DNA from: Spizellomyces punctatus DAOM BR117
Lineage: Eukaryota > Chytridiomycota > Chytridiomycetes > Spizellomycetales > Spizellomycetaceae
Assembly (NCBI RefSeq): GCF_000182565.1
Contig: NW_015971549.1
Span: 495,102-559,101, forward strand
DNA length: 64,000 bases
Direction of reading: 5' to 3'
Shown: in pieces, positions 42,740-54,368 of the stretch
Layout of the letters: each line of letters starts with the position of its first letter
How positions within the stretch are numbered: the first letter of the stretch is position 1
Notes under the pieces: model-generated
The model's input: the letters and a program-made list of their open reading frames with translations, nothing else
The model's database searches: none
What the model was told of the DNA's origin: nothing
Program-made: the position numbers and the translations under genes

Positions 42740-44211
42740 ATGTATTCGTCCCTGTCACTTTTCATAAACTTGGCCATCCTCCTTCTCCCCTTTGCCAACG
42801 CAGCCTGTACAGACGTCTCTACAACAGCCGTCTGCAGAAATTTTGCGACTAGTAGCGGTTTGCAGATCCAAACGGACGGTGCAAATAGCGCCGGGTTGTC
42901 GACTGTAAAGAATGGAGTTGACTTTGACAACGTCCTGGGTGCTTTCACATCGATCCTGCCTCCCGAATTGGGCTGTCAGAATCTGACAGAGATGATGGTG
43001 AGAAGCAAAGTGCCACTCTTTCGATTTGCATTGAGCTATCAGTGCCAAGAAGCTCTCCTACAATCGAGTTGCCCCGCGCAAAACGGGACAGCCAGACCCG
43101 TCCGACTGTGTCGGAACACGTGCAATACGTTCCGGGATGACATGATTGGGGTGGGATTCAACTCTGTTTGCGGGCAAAGCAGTACGGCGAATGCAGCGCG
43201 AGAAGCATGGCGAAAGAGAGTGGGAGATGTCTGCTCCCAATTGACGGATGAGCTTGGATGCCTGATGGCCGTAGATGTCGAAAGGAATAACTGCGGCTAC
43301 GGGAATACAGAGAACGGCGTCAAGCAAGCTAAAATGACTTGCCAGGACAGACAATCGGATTGTTGTGCAGTGGAATTAAAAGTGGTTGACGTCAAATCTG
43401 CGGAACAGACCGCCAAGGACGACGCATCCGACAAACTTCCATTGTTCGCGGGTATATCGGGGGGATTCTTCTTTGGGATCATTGCACTTGCAGTGTCAAT
43501 ACTGAGGTGGACAGAATCGCGAGGGGGTGGAACGAGTAACAAGGCTAGAGCATCTATCCATACTGAGCGAGCGGCAGCAGGCGCACGGGCTAGTGGAATG
43601 TGGCCCACTTCGTCCCCCGTTCCCAACATGAGACCTTTCGGGGAGGACGGACTCCGATCGCTACCTCCCACATCTTATGCGGACGACACACTCCGCTCTC
43701 CCGCACCTTATGCGGACGACACACTTCGTTCACTACCCCCCACATCTTACGATGACGACACACTCCGCTCTCTACCCCCTAAACCAAACCAGATCATCAT
43801 CACCAATCTCAAAGCCCCGTCACCCGCTTACGTCCCCTCCCAACAAGCGCCGCCATCCTCCCGTCCACCAACAGAGTCATACGCAAAACGAACACAATCT
43901 GTTGCATCTCGGTACTCGATGCGCACGGATTCGCATACGATGACGAGAAATGGCAATCCAAAGATACAAGATTTTTATCGGGCGGTCGTCACGGAGTCAT
44001 ACGACCCATTAGAGGTCGACGAGGTTTTGTTGAATGTCGGTGATATTGTGCATGTGCATAAAGTTTTTGATGATGGTAAGGCATACTGCTTTTGCTCTGG
44101 TTAGAGGTTTTTTTCTTACTAATTTTTGAATGGGCAGGCTGGGCATACGGCGTAAATACGAATACAGGACAAACCGGCGTTTTCCCACATGTTTGTTTGC
44201 AAACATTGTGA
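42740..44211 (+). CDS. Single-pass membrane protein: Cys-rich (Frizzled-like?) ectodomain and C-terminal SH3
   Basis: The ATG at 42740 gives a signal peptide (MYSSLSLFINLAILLLPFANA). The ectodomain (to about 43430) has more than ten cysteines, with the run QCQEALLQSSCP...RLCRNTCNTF...SVC, which resembles Frizzled-type cysteine-rich domains. A transmembrane helix follows (FAGISGGFFFGIIALAVSI). The cytosolic part has three or four imperfect repeats of the type SLPPTSYADDTLR (about 43650-43780) and Pro-rich sequence. The C-terminus is an SH3 domain: TESYDPLEVDEVLLNVGDIV, then DDGWAYGVNTNTGQTGVFP. The SH3 is completed by exon 2: exon 1 ends at 44075, the intron is 44076-44137, and exon 2 is 44138-44211 (TGA). 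Without splicing the SH3 would be cut. It shares its layout and SH3 type with the gene at 55603-57467. Ligand and pathway are unknown; a wall or environment sensor is a guess. Confidence 0.8.
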
Positions 44212-45054
44212 AGCTCTGTTACATACGTAGCTAGAATTACTGTAGAGCACATCAGTGTAGAATCTGTACGTAGGGAGCTGGTCTCTTTTGTTTTCATATT
44301 GTTTTTTTTTTTTTTTGCCGTTTTCTATTAGTATGGTGTGATCCATAGATCTTAGAACTTTCTTTTGCTAGATTTGTAAGATATAGTTTGTACATGTCCT
44401 TGTTTGCATAAAAGTGGATCGTTTAGATACATGGTAGCATTCTGAACGTCTTGGAGACTCATTTTTTGCGTCTGTTATTGTCTTGCCAAAAAGGTATACT
44501 TTTCGACATTTTACAACAGGCAACAAAGAGAGAACAAAATGTTTGACCGCGGCACAACCGACAAGACAATCCCAAAGTGCATCTGTGGTTGTTATAAAGG
44601 TCCGTTCTATTCTTCGCACCTGTAGAAAGAATGTACCATGGCCACTCAATTGTAGTGAGGGTGTACAGGGTAAATGGTGCGGGAGGGATTTGATCGTTAT
44701 GTCTAACGCACTGGCCGGTTTCATCCCCTTTGGGTTTTGCTTATAGGGTTGCAGGTGAAAGCGGACAGTGGGCATGACAGACCCATTGCATTGGCACATG
44801 GGGCCCAAGGAAAGAAGGAACAGGGCATCCCGAATTGAACGGGATTTTATTTCTTGCAATGGGGTCACGTGGTTGTGGTTCAAATGCTGACTACTGGCTG
44901 ACGAGATCCGATGGTTGATTGCAGCATGTTAAAATTGCAGTTTACAATGTACTTTCAAGTCTAATCCGAACAGGACCTTTGAAGCGTCGGGACACTATCT
45001 ATTGCAATCAGAACATACTTGCTAATCACAAACATATCTACAAACAGCCACATT
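44212..45054. other. Convergent spacer SH3 membrane gene/MYND gene
   Basis: 843 bases between two gene 3' ends. It holds a T tract at about 44303-44318 and a CACGTG at 44866-44871. Open frames here are short and not family-like. I see no gene. Confidence 0.4.
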
Positions 45055-46963
45055 TCAAACCCTCCCATATCCAAACATTCCCGGCCCAGCAACCCATCCC
45101 CCACTAATCACACAATCCTTCTTGTGCACGCCAGCATGCGCCATCATACACTCTTCGGTACAATACCAAACCAGTACGCCGCTCGAGGCGCATATCTCAC
45201 ACTTAATGGGCTCGGACACTGAGCTCATGCAACAAAACGTACATTGGACACGAAGATTCACCCTTGAGCGGCGGGAGAGGAGCATACGAGGTTTGGAAGG
45301 TTTTTTGGTGGGTAACTTGGGGGAGGGTGCGAGAGGGAGGAGACGTTTGAGAGCGGCGGATGAGTATACGGTTTGAAGAAAGGGCTCGATAGTCGGGATG
45401 CAGGGTGAAAGTGACTGGACGTTTTTTCGGGAATTGTCGAGGTCAATAAGAAAGGGCCGACTTAGAGAGTGGGTTTCCAGGAGAGTGTGCGCGATGGGTT
45501 CTTGTCGTCGTTCGACTTGGACGATAGCAAGCTGGTGTGGATCAGAGTCAGGACCAATAATCGCTTGCCCAGACGGATCATCCGGTGAACATACCTGGAG
45601 GGCTACGACCCGTGCAAAATTTGTGTCATTGTCTGCCAACGCACGCTCGAGTGCCACTGTGAGGTACTCTACAGCTTCCTCCAACAGCTCCCGGATGCTT
45701 ACTACTCCCTCTGCCTGCAGAACATTGCCGGTGCCTGGGACTGCCACTGCTACTGGAGGACTGGACGCGTCGTCAGATCCACCCGCAAGATCAAGAGCGT
45801 AGCCGTAAGCCAATGAACCAGCTGCCAGAAAAAGTCGTGCGTCCCGCGCAGACTCTGATGGGTCGAGAGATTTGTTGGGTTGGTCTTGCTCGAGCTGTCG
45901 AGCGATCTTGATCACTGCGCGAGCATGATTTAAAAGTTCGCAGTTGGGATAGTGCAGGGATCTGCCGCATTCTGTGAGATGAGAGCGGATGGATCTGTCA
46001 ATGAACCATGATGAGGATGACTTGCACACGATTATCCAGTAAAAGGCGGGGGACTCACTTGAGCAAGAGCGGATCGACTTGAAGTTCTCGGTCAACTTTA
46101 CCAAAAGGCCACTCGACTTGCAATAAATCGATGGTCCTCAACCACGCAGCATACGCACCATCCAGATCCCCAAATGCTTGTAGCGCTCGCCCCAACGCTT
46201 CTTGTGCGAGTATGTGGGATTCGGGATCGGCACATGCTGACGGATCGACGCTGGCACCCTCGTCTTGAGCCTGCCGAACGGCTTCCACAAGAGCGACTTC
46301 GTGTAGAGTCACCCATCTTGTAGCCAATTCGACAGCGAGCTCAGTACAATCTGACAATGCCAAAGCGTCATCGATTGCATGCAGGAACACCTTCCGATGC
46401 TCACTTATCGAAAGCGGGATGTGCGATAGATGGGAGACGTTGAATTTGAGGCGGTCAAATGCAAATGTCGCACACAGATGCATGTGCAGGCCGTGACGGG
46501 CGTTCCCGGCTTTTGTCATGACGATACCCAGCGCCTGTGCTATGCGTGCGACACTTGCTACCGCGCTGGCATGTTCCGCGTCGACTATCATGCCACGTGG
46601 GAGAATGCTATCAAGCACCTTGTCATCGTCGTCACCTGGCCTCTCGGGGTGATGGGTGATCCACCTTGTCAGTCCAATGCCAGCGTCCAACGCAAAGAGT
46701 GCTCCAAAAAGGGCTTCAATCCCGTCCAGCGGGTTCCCCAGAGCACATTTCAGACGCGCAGCGTGATAAAGCGCGTCTGCGTAGATCCATGTTGCGTCTG
46801 GCGGAGGGTGAAGGCTGTAAACCCAGTCTGCAAGAGGTTCTAGCGAAGCGTCATTGCTGCTGACAGTGGACAAGAGACAGGATGCTTCTGACAGAAGGGA
46901 CGCTGTGTTCTCTAGAGGATCTTGAATGCGTTCCAAAATGGTCCTTGATGGGGCTGCCAACAT
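45055..46963 (-). CDS. MYND zinc-finger protein with helical N-terminal region
   Basis: The two exons are joined at about 45990-46060. The ATG is at 46961-46963 (MLAAPSRTILERIQDPLENT). The N-terminal 550 residues or so are helical and Ala/Leu-rich, with TPR-like stretches such as ALGRALQAFGDLDGAYAAWL. The C-terminus is a MYND finger: QCTFC, then KCEICAS, then WYCTEECMMAHAGVHKKDC, giving the expected C-C, C-C, C-C, H-C ligand order. MYND fingers bind Pro-rich partners or sit beside SET domains, but no SET motif (NHxC) is visible here. Function unknown. A few Gly/Trp residues follow the finger (GGWVAGPGMFGYGRV) before the stop at 45055. Confidence 0.78.
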
Positions 46964-47740
46964 GTCTTCATTTCTCGTTTTACTTTTCAGCCCACCTAAC
47001 CCTCAAGCTTTTGCTTTCCAACAATCAATCATCAAAGATATCCATCACACACACATCACACACGCATGGTTGAACACACACATGAAAAAATCTATCTGTC
47101 CCATTATCCCCCAGCGAGATTCGAACCGTGGAACTCCATACCTGAAAGGTTAAATGCAACACGTGCCAAGTATCGATAAGATATTCTGAAACACAGCCAC
47201 AAGTTTAGCCGCATGGGCGCCTCGAGTCACACATACGGCCAAACTTTATTGGGGGATCCAATCTAAAACAAAACTCTAACGGGCTTTGAGGATCTTGTTT
47301 ACGACGGCCCATGGATTTACAGATAGTTGGGTTGCAGTAAATGACATGTAAATATCCGATGCATGATAGAAACCAAGGGATATCCCCCAATGTAAATAAA
47401 TCATCGGAAGATAAAAATAGTGACATTTGCCAAGATATCTTCTATTTTGAGTGACGACAGACTGACGGTAAAGGAGACAAGACAAGTGAAAAATGCGGCT
47501 CGGCCGTTTGATTTTTGACGCGTTTTTGTCACCGCTTCTGGGAGGCTTTCGGCGTGCTTTTGCGCCCTTTGGGTGCATTTGCGCAGCATGCATTGGCAAA
47601 CGAGATTTCTTGTATAAATAGAGCATCCATCGTTCTCCCCAATTTTTTCATTGACACTCGGCAAGCAACAAGCAAAGCAGCAAAGCAAGCAGCTCAAGCA
47701 ACAAGAACATTCAAACACACACACACTCTCTCTAATCAAC
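46964..47740. promoter_or_regulatory. Divergent spacer with GDP-mannose pyrophosphorylase promoter
   Basis: A TATA box, TATAAATA, lies at 47613-47620, about 120 bases before the ATG at 47741. The 5' leader is rich in CA and AAGCAA repeats with few T residues, typical of a highly expressed fungal gene. A CACGTG lies at 47160-47165. A sequence at about 47105-47125 resembles the T-arm of a tRNA on the minus strand but does not fold as one. Confidence 0.6.
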
Positions 47741-48823
47741 ATGAAGGCTCTCATTCTCGTCGGTGGTTTCGGCACTCGTCTTCGCCCCCTCACCTTCTCC
47801 AAGCCAAAGCCGCTGGTCGACTTTGCAAACCGCCCCATGATCCTTCACCAGATTGAGGCACTCGCCAAAGTTGGAGTCACAGACATTGTCTTGGCAGTCA
47901 ACTACCAGCCACAAACCATGGTCGATGCCATGGAAAAAGTCGAACACGAGTTCAACGTCAAGATTCACTTTTCCATTGAGACAGAGCCTCTTGGAACTGC
48001 TGGTCCATTGGCTCTCGCTCGCGATGTGTTGAACAAGGACGATTCCGCATTTTTCGTTCTCAACTCGGACGTCATTTGCGAGTTTCCCTTCAAGGAAATG
48101 TTGGACTTTCACAAATCCCACGGCTGCGAGGGCACGCTCATGACAACTCCCGTTGACGATCCTTCCAAATACGGTGTTGTCGTACTCAAGGAATCCACAT
48201 CACAGATTGACCGATTCGTAGAAAAGCCAAAAGAATTCGTCGGAGACTGCATCAACGCCGGAATCTACATCTTCAACCCATCCATCCTTAACCGCATCGA
48301 GCCCAAACCCACTTCCATCGAAAAGGAAATATTCCCACACATGGCCCGCGACGGTCAATTGCACGCCATGCCCCTCAAGGGATTCTGGGCCGATGTCGGT
48401 CAACCAAAAGACTTTCTCACAGGAACCGCACTCTACCTCAACTCCTTGGCATCACACACCCCCGAGACACTTGCATCCGGTCCACAAATCGTCGGCAACG
48501 TCCTTATTCACCCATCCGCAACAATTGGTGCCGGATGCAAGATTGGCCCCAACGTTGTTCTCGGACCCAACACCATTATTGGCGACGGTGTCCGTCTCTC
48601 CGACGCTGTCATCATGGACGGCTCCCGCGTAAAGGACAATGCCTTGATTCGCGACTCGATCGTCGGCTGGTCATCTTCCGTTGGACGGTGGTCCCGATTG
48701 GAGCGAGTGACCGTCCTCGGTGAGGATGTGCACGTCTCCGATGAAGTCTATGTCAATGGAGCTTGCGTCCTACCCCACAAAAGCGTCGGCGCCAACATCC
48801 TCGAGCCAAAGATTGTCATGTAA
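47741..48823 (+). CDS. MPG1: GDP-mannose pyrophosphorylase (mannose-1-phosphate guanylyltransferase)
   Basis: The enzyme makes GDP-mannose from mannose-1-phosphate and GTP in the cytosol, feeding N- and O-glycosylation, GPI anchors and wall mannan. The start is ATG at 47741 ([20 protein letters not shown]), which opens the nucleotidyltransferase motif [11 protein letters not shown] directly; the longer frame upstream is 5' leader. Further motifs are [46 protein letters not shown] and [21 protein letters not shown]-terminal hexapeptide left-handed beta-helix follows ([20 protein letters not shown]). It ends ILEPKIVM at 48823. At 360 residues it has the usual family length. There are no introns and codon bias is strong. 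Confidence 0.97.
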   Translation: MKALILVGGFGTRLRPLTFSKPKPLVDFANRPMILHQIEALAKVGVTDIVLAVNYQPQTMVDAMEKVEHEFNVKIHFSIETEPLGTAGPLALARDVLNKDDSAFFVLNSDVICEFPFKEMLDFHKSHGCEGTLMTTPVDDPSKYGVVVLKESTSQIDRFVEKPKEFVGDCINAGIYIFNPSILNRIEPKPTSIEKEIFPHMARDGQLHAMPLKGFWADVGQPKDFLTGTALYLNSLASHTPETLASGPQIVGNVLIHPSATIGAGCKIGPNVVLGPNTIIGDGVRLSDAVIMDGSRVKDNALIRDSIVGWSSSVGRWSRLERVTVLGEDVHVSDEVYVNGACVLPHKSVGANILEPKIVM

Positions 48824-49135
48824 AACAAACCATCTACTCGTCGTCTCCTTTCTCTTCTATATATATATATATCTCTCTTGTGTGTTGTGTTCTCTATCCT
48901 AAGTATATAGTATGAGGATGGGGGGCATGTTTATTATACATATGGGCGCTGTCTGTGTGTGTTTAGTGTGTTTATCCTAATAGGCCGCTAATATATAATA
49001 TCGAAAGGCAATTTTCGCATGACAGTTATTGCAAACTCTGCAAGTGAGTCTCAGAAGCCACGGGAATCGCTATCACGTGGGTATTATACCCACGTGACGA
49101 CAACTTTGAAATAAGCCTCTAGTTTCAAACCATCT
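48824..49135. other. Convergent spacer MPG1/CDC1
   Basis: 3' flanks, with a TA repeat (about 48860-48872) and the long inverted repeat listed separately. Confidence 0.5.
49073..49097. repeat. Perfect 25-base palindrome with two CACGTG words
   Basis: Two 12-base arms (TCACGTGGGTAT and its complement) flank a single central T at 49085. It sits between two convergent genes, 39 bases past the CDC1 stop. It could be a paired E-box or a hairpin in the 3' untranslated region. Confidence 0.85.
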
Positions 49136-51144
49136 TTATACAGTCCAATCCCACATGATAAAAAGCATGTACATGCCCAAACTCATACCCAAAACCTCTC
49201 CAACAAATCTCCCAACTAACCTCCACGTCCTGGCATCAACCTTCCACCTCTCCCCAACGTTGCTCCGTCGTCGTGGGAGCCCACTCAGCTGATTATACCC
49301 AAACAAAGGAATCTCAACGTAGGATACCGATTTTCGGCGTATTTGATAGGCAGAGTACGGAATGAGGAGGAGAAATGTTAAGATGGCGAGAAAAATGTAC
49401 CAAATGTAAATACGTAGTTGAGGTGCAAGTGTACAGGCCTGGAGGGTGGGGCTTCCTGCTTGGGGAAGGGTTAGGAGCGCAAAGCCGGGGTAGTGATTGC
49501 CCTTTGTGATACAAGTATGTAAGAAAAAGCACAGAAAACCAATAAAGAGTGAAAAAACAAACCTGCATCCAAGAAAACGTTGCAATGGTATGCTATCGTT
49601 TCATTCAAAACATTAGCCTAATCGCCTCAATAAAATTTATAAAAGATGGACATGGAAACGGACCTCGATGCTCTCCACACCGCCAACTCGATGAGTATAT
49701 TCGCCTAAAAGAGAAAACGCTCAGCATCCATCCCACATATCAGCAATCACATCCGAATAACATACACCAATCGTGATCGTCTCCGGATAACACGATACTG
49801 GGTCGAATCTTTGTCAAAATTTCCTCAGAAAGAGTCTCTACAACTAGGTCTGATTCGAGCCCGTTAGTATCGCATGTCAGGCAACACTAGACAATATCAT
49901 ACTTTGGTATTGATAGCCCGCGCCTTGATGTATTACGGGGTGTCGTCGTCCTGGGCCGCATCCGGCGTCGTGGGAGCGAAAGAGTGGGATGTGTGTCAAT
50001 AGTACACGGGATTTTTGGGAGGGATCTTGTATCTTTCTAAGTACATGGCGACAAGAATGTGTTTAAATAATTGGTCAAGCTTTACCTTTGAAAGAATCCA
50101 AAAATGTGCGGGCTTTGTCGTAATGTATTGGGCCGGGGGTTCCGCTCAGGCTAACAGTGTCCAGAGCAACTACAGTAAAGTTGGCAAGGTCGACAGCGTA
50201 GTTGGGTTCGCCAAATGTTTTGCGAAAGCGGGCGTAGGCGTCTGGGAGGACTGACATGGGTCCCGTCAACCATGGATGGGAAAGACGTACACCTCCACTA
50301 AGGATCACTTACCTTTATTGCCAAACCCTATATCGTGGTTCCCTGCCACCCACAATACCCGCGTCTTTGGACTTCGTATCCAGAATACTCTGCGCACCCT
50401 TTGTAGCTCTTCTTCGAAACTGGCCACCCAACTGTTACTTTTATGACCATGACGGGGAACTTTCAAGAAATTAAAACTTACACCTGATCATCCGCCCATT
50501 CCCGCCCTCCATCCATGATATCCCCCAAGAAAACCACTACATCGGGCTCCAATTTCGATTGAAGGACCTTAAAGTTCCGCTTCATGTACAGATCAGAGTA
50601 GAACTGGGTCAAGGCGAGGCCCAGTCCCTAACAGATAGAAAAGAGTGAAAACTGAGCGGTGGGCCAACAATTATATGGTCGGCTGGATGCTGGAGATCAT
50701 GACTTACGGATTGGGAATAAGAATATGCATCGGTCAACTGTGGATCTGCAATAACGACCACTCGTATTGGGTTCGCTCCATCCTGTTTGTAACCCCCTCA
50801 CATCATCAGCCCAACTTTCTCACAAACGATCAGCCATGAACCCGTCTAACCTGATCACTAGCCGGCCAAGAACACCGCCCGATATACGCCCTCGATAACC
50901 AAACTTCGCAGACAAAGACGTTTACAATCCATAATAGGACAAACGGGTTATAGATACTGAGACGGATGAGGTTTCTGGATACGGAGAGGAAGGCGCGATA
51001 CATGTTGCGGGTTTTGGGTCTCCTAATAATGTAAAGGGATTAGCGACCTGTCGTGGAAAAACATGCCTTATAGTGTCATGTTACTTACATCCCGGCACTT
51101 CGCCGTCGTTTAAGTCGTTGGGCTTCATAAAAATCGCTGGACAT
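49136..51144 (-). CDS. CDC1: CDC1/PGAP5-type metallophosphoesterase
   Basis: CDC1 (human MPPE1/PGAP5) is a Mn-dependent phosphoesterase of the ER/Golgi that removes ethanolamine-phosphate from GPI-anchor mannose. The start ATG is at 51142-51144 (MSSDFYEAQRLKRRRSAG). A GTAAGT...TTAG intron leads to MYRAFLSVSRN and the first membrane helix (PFVLLWIVNVFVCEVWLSRA). Metal-site blocks are VVVIADPQLTDAYSY, VVFLGDIMDGGREW, VLWVAGNHDIGFGN and LSGDDHDWCEYTH; the last needs an intron between W and C. The C-terminal part has FSWMQ, PGFALLTL and two further membrane helices, ending MLFIMWDWTV at 49136. About eight introns are present. It is divergent from PTPDC1, 206 bases apart. All expected metal ligands appear intact. 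Confidence 0.88.
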
Positions 51145-51272
51145 GTGCTGCTCACTACCAAACAAGCCGGTCGTGATCAGATCCCCCCCTCCCAGATCGT
51201 ACAATACCCAGGGTCAGTAAACCGTCAAAAAGTTCCATAAACTCGTCTCAGTTCCTGCTCCAAAGCCGTAAT

Positions 51273-51278
51273 CACGTG
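51273..51278. promoter_or_regulatory. TCACGTGA element in the CDC1/PTPDC1 bidirectional promoter
   Basis: TCACGTGA at 51272-51279 is 73 bases upstream of the PTPDC1 ATG and 129 from the CDC1 ATG. Confidence 0.45.
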
Positions 51279-51350
51279 ACAGACGCGGTTGATGTCAACA
51301 AGGAATTGACCTTTCACTCCGCCTTTGACCAAGCTTCCTTTTCCTCAAAC

Positions 51351-54018
51351 ATGAGCGCCATCCATTGCTTCTTCTGCGGAGGGAAGGACTGTAAATGGGA
51401 AAACTGGAAATTATGGGCTGAAAAAACGAAAAACAACGCCATTGATGGATTATATTCAAATTGGTAATTCATTCTAGAGTTTTAATCCAACCATCACCTC
51501 ACTCACGCAAGTTTTCTTGACACTGAAAGGATAACAGAAAATATCCTAGCCATGCAGCGCCCTTCCACTCGTCTCATATCTGAATACAATCTCACCAGCA
51601 AGTTCCGACAACTGGGCATTGGGTCCATCTTCAATTTGGAAGAGTTTGGCGAGCATGCGAGTTGTGGTGATGGTATTGAGCTTACGAGTGGGTTCAGTTA
51701 CCTTCCCGAAGTATGGATGGATGCTGGAGGTAAATATTTGCTGTTTGCTATCAAGAGTTCTGATTGTTGAGTACGAGTGTGTTGATTGATCTATCGTACG
51801 CAGCGTTTTACTATAACTTTGGATGGTAAGTAATCCCCATTGCTCTGTAAGCTTTGCATTCCGCACTTCTAACTTTTTGAAAAGGCAAGACATGGTATTC
51901 ATGATCCATGCCTTGCTACTTTTTGCATCTCATCCTGACCGTCGTGCATAGAACGTGCCTGACTTTAGCCACATGCTCAGTATCGCTCAAGTCATGGCCT
52001 ACGCGCTCGAGGAAGGACAAAAAGTCGGTCTGGAATGCTGATCATATACTCATTGATAGTATCCTCTAGACCCTTATTCACTCCCACGTACTTTTGATTA
52101 GATTGCGGTGCATTGTCATGCTGGCCTAGGTATTTAACATTGTCCAAACTCACATGTGAGAATGAACGTCTGATGTTTATTGATGTAGGAAGAACGGGAC
52201 TGGCAATTGCCTGTTACCTTGTTTATGGACTGAACATGGACGGGAATAAGGCAAGTATGAATTGAAATGCAGTTCACAAACTTTTTAAAAAACTCATTGT
52301 AATCTCAATAGGCCATCGAACTCGTCCGGAAACAAAGGTATTTCATTGCAACGACGCCCAACCATGATTGTGGTTGATGCGAAGCCTCCAAAAGACCTCT
52401 TTCAGTCCAAACCCGTAAACAGGCTCTCTTTGTCCTGCAATTTGAAGAATACATCAAACCATTCAAAGTCTATTTTCCGGGGATATGCTCCAAATCTCCC
52501 ACCGAGTACTCGAGCGTCAGTTTAATAACCTTTGAAACGTTTTTGGAGAATCAGCGTCGGTATTTTCATGGCAAGGAGCAGAGGCAGTTGAGATTTGTTC
52601 CAAAGGTGTGTACTTTCCCAACGACGTGCTGGGTTTCAAAGTTGGGAATGTGACATTGACCTGGAAGTTTTGGTAACAGGTGATATGGGCGATCGTGGAA
52701 AAGTTGACCGAGATGTGCGAGAAGGAGGATATGGCGACGAAGGTGGTGGATGCGTTTAGGTATTTTGAGGGATTGGCAGTGGTGCCGGAAAAGATGATTG
52801 ATCTCCAGGTAAACGTTCAAACCTAACCATATCTCGCCAGTTATTCGATATCTAACATCCCCAATCTTGCATCAAAGGCAGAAATCAATTCTGGAAACTG
52901 GTCAATAGTCAAGTCGTTCACTGATGCGATTCCTCTCGTTCACACGCTCCTATATTGGATTACATCTCTGAAGGTACCGGTCATGTTTCCTCTATCAATG
53001 TCGTTTCACTGCACTCAATGTCAGACAGGATCCTCTCGTACTATCCACCCACTTGGCATCCCTTCAAACCAGTGACCACCTTACGCTCCTGCATCAAATG
53101 GACAAAGGAACTCTCTACACACTAAACACCCTTCTCAACCCATTTCGAAACGTATGTACCCAGTAAATCTTGCATTCGCTCAACGCAATCCCACCTTGAC
53201 ATTTTTTCCTCAACCAGATCAACACCTCGTCCTCCACTCTCCGCGAAGTATTTACATCGCTCGCCGTCATCACAACCCATCACAGAACATCTCTCAAATA
53301 CCCTTTCAAACCGCAGTTAATCTACGCCAAAGACATTTTACCCCCGCTTCATGGGCAGAAAAACTCAAAAGCCCGAAGTAGACAAGCATCTGAACGGCCT
53401 GTTGAGATTGTACCCACGCAGAATGAGGATCCGGGTGTCTTGATGGTTGATAAAAGCGAGCTGGAGCCTTTAATCGCATTTCTAAAATATTTGTATGAAA
53501 ATTGTCGGGCGGGTGCCGATGGGCGTCCTTTGTCGGAGGACGTGGATGCGGGTGGTGATGAAGGCGAGGAAGATCAGATGAGTGGTATTGGGCCGGCGGC
53601 ATTGGTTCAAGAGTCAGCGGCGGCGGGGAGGGACGTGCGGACTTTACAGGTGAATCCATTTTCAACTGCTTCTATTACTCTTTTGCAATATCGACTAACA
53701 TGACGTCCTCGAACATTCCAGTTGACACCCATGACAAGCACACCCTCTCTTACCGCCCTCCCCTCCTCCCCACTCACATCTCAACCCCCGCAGACACCCC
53801 ACCCATCAACTTATTGGGCTAGCATCCTCATCCTCCTGGACACGCTGGCAGAAGCAAAAGCTTTCAGCGAACCCACCAGTCACAGTTTGCGTAAACTGTG
53901 TTTGCAAAAGTACCAGGGGATTGAGATTGCTTATGAAGCGTACGGTCGTGAGGAGGTTGGGGAGGCGGAAGGGTTCAAGAGGTTTATAAGGGCTCTGACG
54001 GATTTGGTCGAATGTTAG
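51351..54018 (+). CDS. PTPDC1: PTPDC1-like dual-specificity phosphatase
   Basis: Dual-specificity protein phosphatase of the PTPDC1 family, linked to cilium length and cytokinesis in animals. The ATG at 51351 gives MSAIHCFFCGGKDCKWENWK, matching the family entry FCGGxDCxxENxK. Next come ITENILAMQRPSTRLISEYN, FNLEEFGEHASCGDGIE and FSYLPEVWMDAG. The active-site loop HCHAGLGRTGLAIACYLVYG is built from three exons at about 52105-52250. The long C-terminal part (52430-54018) begins QALFVLQFEEYIKPFKVYFP and is helical with acidic linkers. It contains the family-specific region rather than a known catalytic fold. About nine introns are present. An upstream in-frame GTG at 51276 is not a likely start. 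The Cys and Arg of the P-loop are intact, so activity is expected. Confidence 0.85.
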
Positions 54019-54368
54019 TTTCTGGGTGAATTGTAGCTTTGTTATAAAGGTAGATGATGGGCAATGCATATCACATATAGAATAGATGCAAACGCAGTAT
54101 TATGTGCTTTTGGTTTTGGGTAGTATGTTCCGTTTTCGCCCTTTTCGTTGGAATTCAGTAAGGCGTCCCGCCGAAACCTGGTGAGTTTCCCACAGTGGTT
54201 CAAACGCCTTGCTGATTCTCGGCAACCCGCTCAAGTATGGCAAGGGTGGTTGACAAATTTCCAGCCTACCAAGGCATATCCACTACACTATTCACGCTAG
54301 TCGTGCTATTCTATAAATACAATGACAAATCTAACGCCATGGGCTAATATACAAACTATTTACCATCG
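54019..54368. other. Convergent spacer PTPDC1/UTP11
   Basis: 350 bases of 3' flank. No gene or clear repeat. Confidence 0.4.

Noticed and set aside
42163-42948. 261-codon minus-strand open frame
   Set aside because: It crosses the T tract (read as poly-Lys), the promoter and the 5' end of the opposite gene, has no family pattern, and its sequence is explained by those features.
47100-47170. tRNA-like T-arm on the minus strand
   Set aside because: GGTTCGAATCTCGC is present but the T-stem and acceptor do not pair and the 5' half is missing; at most a degenerate remnant.
51276-51350. 25-codon N-terminal extension of PTPDC1
   Set aside because: It would start at GTG and overlap the CACGTGA promoter element; the ATG at 51351 leads straight into the family motif.
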